Source of the DNA: CAZFAP01 sp964516325
GTDB taxonomy: Bacteria; Auribacterota; JABMQX01
Length of the DNA: 10,399 nt
Direction: 5' to 3'
NCBI GenBank assembly: GCA_964516325.1
Contig: CAZFAP010000172.1
Span: 1 to 10,399, forward strand
A program made the translations under genes and the position numbers. Of the stretch, positions 5,994 to 10,399 are shown piece by piece (the first letter of the stretch is position 1; every line of letters begins with the position of its first letter). The notes under the pieces were generated by a model. The model saw only the letters and a program-made list of their open reading frames with translations, did not search any database and was not told the DNA's origin.

Positions 5994-7208
5994 CTATGTT
6001 TCTTCGCAGACCGCCTTCCGAGACTGACGGGCTGAACCGGCATCCCGGATTTCGTCGAAGAACGGAGTCCTTCCCTGTTCCACCGAGAGCGCAGCATATA
6101 AGTACATCGCGGCGGACCAGGTCTGCCAGTCCTGTCCGCGGGGCGTTCCATCTTGAGCGCGAAACCATTCATTGAAGCCGAACGCGACCGTCGTCTCGCG
6201 GGCCGGTCGCACAAGTCTCGTCAGGGCGTCGAGATGCTTTTCGGCGAGCTTCTGTTTTCCCGCGGCGACGAGAGCCGCAACGTAAAACCCGCAGATGAAC
6301 GGCCAGACCCCTCCGTTGTGGTACTCCCCCGGCCCATTCGTCTCGGCATATCGGGGCAGCCAGTCGGAGTCTTCTGGGTGAATGAACGGGAAGAGGTTTG
6401 GAGGGCAATCGAGGGCCAGTTCACCGCGCTCCCGCAGTGCCTCGCATTCTTTTTCCGCCCATGAAATCAGGGACCCCGCCCTCGACGCAGAGGCAAGCCC
6501 GGAAAGAACCGCGAGGCTGTTCCCTAACAGATCAAACCTATCGCTCCGGTACAATTTGTACGACCAGAGTGCGTAGTACGGCTTCCGGCGAATCGCCAGG
6601 CCGACGTGCCGGGGTCGCTCCTTGCTTTCTGGAGTAATCGTGAACCTGCCCATCAGATCGCGGAGGAAGTTCGCTTTTTGATGCTGACCATAGAGCCGGA
6701 GGTAGGAATAGACAACGGTGTTCACGAAGAGACCGAACCCGAATACCCACTGCTCGTCTCGCCAATCGCTCGTCGGCATCTGGGCAACCATCACGCGGTC
6801 CGCCGGGCTTTGATAGTCCATCCACGTCTGCGCTTTCTGGACCGCCTCGTCGAGAAAACGCGGTTCCCCCATCGCCCTGCGAAAGCACGCGACCGCCAAG
6901 AGAAAAAGGGGCGTCGTGTCGCTTGCCCCTCGGTCCTCCGGGTCGTGAACCAGGGAAGGAATGTGACCTCGCTGGGTCTGGTTTCTCGCAAGAGTCTCCA
7001 GCACCCGGCGGAGAGAACGGATGACTTGTTCATTGCCGGAGGCGAGGATTCCCAGCGCCGCGATCATCAGGTCGCGTGTGTACGGTTCCGGGTAACCCCA
7101 TCCTGCCGTCCTTGGCAGACCCCGACACGGACCGCGCGAATTGTGAATCAGAACCTCTATCGCGGCTTGCTTCGCTTCTTCTACCGCACCGCGCAAAATG
7201 ACTTTCAT
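5994..7208 (-). CDS. GH100-like six-hairpin (alpha/alpha)6 glycosidase, cytoplasmic
   Basis: 404 residues without signal peptide or membrane segment. The sequence has the look of the (alpha/alpha)6 six-hairpin glycosidases, closest in pattern to GH100 neutral/alkaline invertases and to amylo-alpha-1,6-glucosidase relatives: WGYPEPYTRD (37-46), SDTTPLF (96-102), DWRDEQW (148-154), GEYHNGGVWPF (293-303) and GQDWQTWSAAMYLYA (358-372). D148 or D151 is the candidate acid residue by position in the DWxD motif; this is inference. The family hydrolyses alpha-glycosidic bonds such as sucrose; the substrate here is unknown, and plant-type invertases are somewhat longer. The ATG at 7208 lies 2 nt after the stop of the glycosyltransferase gene, implying translational coupling; only a weak GGGGAT precedes it. 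It is the last gene of the three-gene operon. Confidence 0.8.
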   Translation of the reverse strand: MKVILRGAVEEAKQAAIEVLIHNSRGPCRGLPRTAGWGYPEPYTRDLMIAALGILASGNEQVIRSLRRVLETLARNQTQRGHIPSLVHDPEDRGASDTTPLFLLAVACFRRAMGEPRFLDEAVQKAQTWMDYQSPADRVMVAQMPTSDWRDEQWVFGFGLFVNTVVYSYLRLYGQHQKANFLRDLMGRFTITPESKERPRHVGLAIRRKPYYALWSYKLYRSDRFDLLGNSLAVLSGLASASRAGSLISWAEKECEALRERGELALDCPPNLFPFIHPEDSDWLPRYAETNGPGEYHNGGVWPFICGFYVAALVAAGKQKLAEKHLDALTRLVRPARETTVAFGFNEWFRAQDGTPRGQDWQTWSAAMYLYAALSVEQGRTPFFDEIRDAGSARQSRKAVCEET

Positions 7209-7210
7209 GG

Positions 7211-8353
7211 CTACGAAATCCCCAGGCGCTCCGACACAATTTCCAGAAAGCGTTTCGCCACGACGCGGTAATCGTAATTCTCGACGACCCGTTTCCGCGC
7301 CGCCTGCCCCAGCTTCTTTCGAAGCCGCTCACTCGTCATCAAGTCCATCAGGTAGTTGGCGATATCGTGCACGCTCGCGCGGTAGTCCGCAACGCGCGGC
7401 TTCTTGAACACGACCCGCCGTTCTCCTCCCTGCGCCGCGTCCCCGCCGACCGTGACCTCCTTCAAGTGAACTTCCATGGCGACGCTCGCCAGGAACGCGG
7501 TTTCCTTGTGAACTAACGTGTCGAGCATCCCCATAGCCTTGATCCCGATGACGGGCTTGCCGCACGCTCCTGCCTCCACCTGAGCCATCCCGAAGCCTTC
7601 GAGACGCGACGGCGCCGCATAAATGTCGCACGCCGCCATCAAGTACGGCATGAAGTTCCGCGAAAGCAACCCGGTCGTATAGACGACATTCTTGTCAATG
7701 CCGAGGTCTCTCGCCAACTGCAAGTCCTGGACGTTCTGCTGGAGCGTTCGGGGCTGCGGCCACACCTTGCAGACGTATTTCCAGTCCGGCGCCTTGGTGT
7801 CAATCAGCGCCAGAGCCTGCATGACCTCCTGAGCACCCTTCGAGGCCGCGTCTCCGCCGACCGTTAAGATCATGACTTGATCCGGCGCCACCCCTAACGT
7901 TTCCCGGACTGCCCGCACCTTCGGGTCGTTCCTGTCCCCCGGAATGAACGCGTCCGTATCGCACCCCACCGGAAGAACCTCGATGTTTTGCCCACCCAAA
8001 CCGTCCCGAATGAACACTTTCTTCACCCAATTAGAGGTGACCAGAATAAGAGGAAGGGAGTTCAGCACCTCTTGATAACTTGCCACGTATCCGTCCGCGA
8101 CGAGCCACGGCGCCGCCTGCACGCCGTAGCGCTGCGGGTGGAGCACAAGGTGCGGCGTGTGTCCCCAATATCCCACACCAAGCACGACGTCCGGCCCGAA
8201 CCAGCGGTAGTACCATTCCTTCTCCAGCGCCGACTCGAAATGAACGGGAAAGGCTTCCACGCCGAGTTCCTTGAGTGCTCGGTATAGCAAATCCCCCTGC
8301 GTCGCCAGACCTCCCGGCGCCGGAGGATAGTCATAAAGCAAAAGCACCTTCAT
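7211..8353 (-). CDS. GT4-family glycosyltransferase (GT-B fold)
   Basis: 380 residues, cytoplasmic. The N-terminal Rossmann-like half begins MKVLLLYDYPPAPGGLA with the PGG loop at 13-15; the C-terminal half is a Glycos_transf_1 domain with LPVGCDTDAFIPG (127-139), TVGGDAASKG (164-173, K172 expected to contact donor phosphate) and the retaining E-x7-E motif (E252 to E260 in LEGFGMAQVE). It should move a sugar from a nucleotide-sugar donor with retention of configuration; donor and acceptor are unknown. Length is normal for GT4. Its ATG overlaps the TGA of the deacetylase gene (ATGA, 8350-8353), with AAAGGAAG upstream as ribosome site, and its stop lies 2 nt before the glycosidase start. It resembles BshA only at family level: the N-terminal region does not match that enzyme. 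Confidence 0.92.
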   Translation of the reverse strand: MKVLLLYDYPPAPGGLATQGDLLYRALKELGVEAFPVHFESALEKEWYYRWFGPDVVLGVGYWGHTPHLVLHPQRYGVQAAPWLVADGYVASYQEVLNSLPLILVTSNWVKKVFIRDGLGGQNIEVLPVGCDTDAFIPGDRNDPKVRAVRETLGVAPDQVMILTVGGDAASKGAQEVMQALALIDTKAPDWKYVCKVWPQPRTLQQNVQDLQLARDLGIDKNVVYTTGLLSRNFMPYLMAACDIYAAPSRLEGFGMAQVEAGACGKPVIGIKAMGMLDTLVHKETAFLASVAMEVHLKEVTVGGDAAQGGERRVVFKKPRVADYRASVHDIANYLMDLMTSERLRKKLGQAARKRVVENYDYRVVAKRFLEIVSERLGIS

Positions 8354-8952
8354 AATTCCACTTCCTTTCCGCCGCCCTTCACCCTCCGGAACGATTCCGG
8401 TGAGATGCAGGCTGCGACTTCGAACGAGTCTTCCGCGTATCCGTATTCCTCATGGACAATGCGTTTCTTTTTGCCCAGTTCCTCGTCCGTAAGCTCCACA
8501 AGTATATCAGCCCACAGTGCCGGTTTGCACGCGCTTGTACCGTTGTCGCATTCGTAGGCGAACGTCCACAACCGGTCGCACTGCAGCGTTCCCTCCGCAA
8601 CCAGTTTCAGAACTGCGGCATGGATTTCCCTGTGCCTCCGATGGCCGTATTCTCCGTTCTCGCCATGCGTGATACACAAGTCCCAGTCCGTACCACCGAG
8701 CCCGTTCCGAATTCTATCACCGACATCTTTCCCGATGTCAATCGCCGCCATCGGCTCCCCGTCGTCCAGGTCGGAGATTATGGGCTTCACGCCGAGCCGC
8801 TTGCAGACCGCCTTGAACTTAGCGGAGCGATCCGGGTCATCCGCCCGGCAAAGGCTCAACACCGTCCACTCCCAGCCGGGGTGGCGCATGATAAACCCAC
8901 CAGACCATATCGTCTCATCATCAGGATGCGCAACAACGACTGCTGCTTTCAT
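8350..8952 (-). CDS. PIG-L/LmbE-family zinc deacetylase
   Basis: 200 residues, cytoplasmic. AHPDDE at 8-13 is the family signature (H9 and D12 zinc ligands, D11 the likely catalytic base). ITHGENGEYGHRRHREIH (94-111) carries the GHxxH motif with H104 and H107, H107 being the expected third zinc ligand. Family members remove N-acetyl groups from GlcNAc-type sugars on lipids, antibiotics or thiol cofactors. It is the first gene of the operon. The ATG at 8952 has no clear Shine-Dalgarno upstream, so the start rests on the position of the HPDDE motif close to the N-terminus, as usual in the family. It is slightly shorter than typical members but complete in motifs. The next gene is a glycosyltransferase, so it may deacetylate the product of that enzyme, or its precursor. 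Confidence 0.92.
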   Translation of the reverse strand: MKAAVVVAHPDDETIWSGGFIMRHPGWEWTVLSLCRADDPDRSAKFKAVCKRLGVKPIISDLDDGEPMAAIDIGKDVGDRIRNGLGGTDWDLCITHGENGEYGHRRHREIHAAVLKLVAEGTLQCDRLWTFAYECDNGTSACKPALWADILVELTDEELGKKKRIVHEEYGYAEDSFEVAACISPESFRRVKGGGKEVEL

Positions 8953-9068
8953 TTGGAATACAGAATAACTCTAAGAATGGATTGCTGGCTTTAACGGGAC
9001 GCTTTGGCAGAGGGCGTCATCTCGCACACGACGCTATCCCGTCACCGACGCCGGCCAGCCAGACGGAA
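8953..9068. other. Intergenic gap before the deacetylase operon
   Basis: 116 bp between the stop of the DUF1080 gene and the start of the deacetylase, both on the minus strand. A weak GCGTC/GACGC inverted pair is visible, but no stem with a T-run and no convincing promoter. Whether the DUF1080 gene reads through into the operon cannot be decided from sequence. Confidence 0.4.
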
Positions 9069-10316
9069 CTAACGCATTTCTTCTACGTGAATATTCCTGA
9101 ATGAAACGGGACTCCCGTGGTCTTGGAGCCCGATGAATCCTTTCGTGAGGCGCTCTTTCAGCGAGGGGTGTTTTTCCAGCGGCTTCTCATACTCGTCGAG
9201 GTTTACGTCAACCATGTCCTCGCCGTTCATGACGATGAAGACGTTCCGCCCGATGCAGCCGATCAGAATATGGTTCCATTCGCCCGCTGGTTTGGACATG
9301 TTCTTGCTCGGGGCAACGGCCGCGTAGATGCAGCCGGTCGAGTGGGTGTTGGGGGCTTTGCCATAATCGTCGAGAATCTGAATTTCCATCCCGGAATAAG
9401 CGGGGTTCCCGGCAAGCGCCGAGCGGATGAAGATGCCGCTGTTGCCGCCTTTGGAAATTCTGAATTCGAGATCGAGGAGGAAGTTCTCGTATTCCTTTTC
9501 GGTTCGGAGCCAGAAGCCTCCCTTTCCATTGCACTCGATGACGCCGTCCTTGACGTAGAAGGCTTCCTTGCTTTTACCCATGACTACCCATCGGGAAAAA
9601 TCTTTCCCGTTGAAAAGCTCGCCCCAGCCCCTTTCGCTCGTCGCAAGAAGCTTGATTTTGATGTCCCGGAACCAGGCGGGATTGCCGTAGTTTTGGAGGC
9701 CAATGAAACCTTTTGTGAGACGGAGGCTCAGGGGCGAATGGTTCTCGAGAGGTACTGTGTAGTCGTCGAGGTTGGCGTCAATGATTTTCTCCCCGTTCAT
9801 GATGTCAACCACCCTTCGCCCGATGCAGAAGATGGTGACCTCGTTCCATTCCCCGGCGGGTTTCGACATGTTCTTGATAGCGGCTACTGAGCCGTAGATG
9901 GCGCCGGCAGTATGGGGGCTTGGTTTCTCGCCGAAATCATCGTAAATCTGCAGCTCCATCCCTGAGTATGCGGGATTGCCCTTCGCGGCGGAGCGGATGA
10001 AAATCCCGCTGTTGCCTTTGGGGCTGATCTTGTATTCGAGGGTGAGGATGAAGTCCTCGTACTCCTCGTTGCTCCTCAGCCAACTGCCGCCTTTCTGTCC
10101 GCATTCGATGACGCCGTCCACGACCTGCCAGGTTTGGTCGTGCCCCGGCTCGGCCGCGGTGACAGTCCAGCCGGAGAAATCCTTGCCGTTGAAGAGCGCC
10201 GTCCACCCTGTTTCGGCACATGGTGCAGAGTCAACGACGACCAAGCAGACGAGGAGCGCGAATATGCTCAAGCCGCGCGGGCCGGAAGCCGGTCCGACAG
10301 GTTCCAGGTTTAACAT
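9069..10316 (-). CDS. Secreted tandem DUF1080 (3-keto-disaccharide hydrolase family) protein
   Basis: 415 residues. A Sec signal (hydrophobic LSIFALLVCLVVVDSAPCA) probably cleaves after A34; the position before C33 is proline, so it is not a lipoprotein. Two full DUF1080 jelly-roll domains follow, about 36-228 and 229-415, about 193 residues apart: LFNGKDFSGW at 41 and LFNGKDFSRW at 234, each followed by DGVIEC, a G-WLR strand, GNSGIFIRSA, NPAYSGME-QI-DD, KNMSKPAGEWN and LTKGFIGLQ. Family members cleave 3-keto-glycosides produced by Gfo/Idh/MocA dehydrogenases, or bind glycans; most PVC members are single-domain. Both copies keep the core strands, so neither is clearly degenerate. A near-perfect ribosome site supports the start. 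The leader has a 6-bp hairpin and an 8-bp direct repeat; the promoter is outside the window or not visible. Confidence 0.93.
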   Translation of the reverse strand: MLNLEPVGPASGPRGLSIFALLVCLVVVDSAPCAETGWTALFNGKDFSGWTVTAAEPGHDQTWQVVDGVIECGQKGGSWLRSNEEYEDFILTLEYKISPKGNSGIFIRSAAKGNPAYSGMELQIYDDFGEKPSPHTAGAIYGSVAAIKNMSKPAGEWNEVTIFCIGRRVVDIMNGEKIIDANLDDYTVPLENHSPLSLRLTKGFIGLQNYGNPAWFRDIKIKLLATSERGWGELFNGKDFSRWVVMGKSKEAFYVKDGVIECNGKGGFWLRTEKEYENFLLDLEFRISKGGNSGIFIRSALAGNPAYSGMEIQILDDYGKAPNTHSTGCIYAAVAPSKNMSKPAGEWNHILIGCIGRNVFIVMNGEDMVDVNLDEYEKPLEKHPSLKERLTKGFIGLQDHGSPVSFRNIHVEEMR

Positions 10317-10320
10317 ATGT

Positions 10321-10330
10321 TCACCTCCTT
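10321..10330 (-). promoter_or_regulatory. Strong ribosome binding site of the DUF1080 gene
   Basis: The minus strand reads AAGGAGGTGA, a 10-base match to the anti-Shine-Dalgarno complement, with the GGAGG core 7 nt before the ATG at 10316. It is the best site in the window and suggests high translation of this secreted protein. Confidence 0.85.
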
Positions 10331-10336
10331 TTTAGT

Positions 10337-10389
10337 GAGTCCTCCGCCGAATGCGCTCCTCCGGTGAGCGCGAATCATCGCGAGTCCTC
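10337..10389. repeat. Leader hairpin between 8-bp direct repeats upstream of DUF1080 gene
   Basis: GCGCTC (10353-10358) and GAGCGC (10366-10371) form a perfect 6-bp stem with a 7-nt loop. On either side, GAGTCCTC occurs at 10337-10344 and again at 10382-10389, 45 bp apart. The arrangement could be an operator or an mRNA leader structure; no clear -10/-35 pair is seen before the window ends. Confidence 0.4.
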
Positions 10390-10399
10390 GTGGAATCTA

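Noticed and set aside
7211..8952. Bacillithiol genes bshA/bshB
   Set aside because: Family-level similarity only (GT4 plus PIG-L). The transferase N-terminus does not match the BshA pattern and a glycosidase follows in the operon, so no symbol was given.
9117..9890. 257-residue plus-strand frame
   Set aside because: Antisense to both DUF1080 domains, whose motifs are unmistakable on the minus strand.

Overview
The window is GC-rich bacterial DNA with Shine-Dalgarno-led genes. A Tat-exported Gfo/Idh/MocA oxidoreductase, a secreted double DUF1080 protein, a large multi-domain secreted repeat protein and dispersed hairpin/CACGAAG-type repeats together suggest an uncultured member of the PVC group (Planctomycetota, Verrucomicrobiota, Lentisphaerota) or a nearby lineage such as Hydrogenedentota. 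This placement is inferred from gene content only; there is no marker gene here.

Layout. (1) 1-218 holds a CACGAAG-type inverted repeat and no convincing gene. (2) 219-1568 (-) is a Tat-signal Gfo/Idh/MocA oxidoreductase with its own candidate promoter at 1649-1676. (3) 1569-2432 is a long divergent intergenic region with a multi-hairpin element (1844-1940), an A-rich tract, a perfect TTGACA -35 box inside a palindrome (2044-2060) and a long leader. (4) 2433-5949 is a plus-strand block. It contains a short secreted protein that looks cut off at its C-terminus, a 933-residue secreted protein made of three MAM/InhA-VEG-like domains plus three FN3-like domains plus a C-terminal beta domain, and an 84-residue C-terminal piece of a DUF2339 membrane protein in the same reading frame as the 933-residue gene. 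(5) 5994-8952 (-) is a tight three-gene operon transcribed right to left: PIG-L/LmbE deacetylase, GT4 glycosyltransferase, cytoplasmic GH100-like six-hairpin glycosidase. (6) 9069-10316 (-) is a secreted tandem DUF1080 (3-keto-glycoside hydrolase family) protein with a near-perfect ribosome binding site.

How the parts may work together. The left and right ends both carry families linked to 3-keto-sugar chemistry: Gfo/Idh/MocA enzymes oxidise sugars and DUF1080 proteins cleave 3-keto-glycosides. They are not adjacent, so a shared pathway is only a hypothesis. The central minus-strand operon looks like a cytoplasmic sugar or glycoconjugate pathway with transfer, deacetylation and hydrolysis steps. 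The plus-strand block stands apart in strand, repeat content and broken neighbours, and may be an insertion or rearrangement. Its most striking property is the exact 489-bp x3 and 303-bp x3 periodicity of the large gene, with long stretches of nucleotide identity that point to recent duplication or gene conversion.
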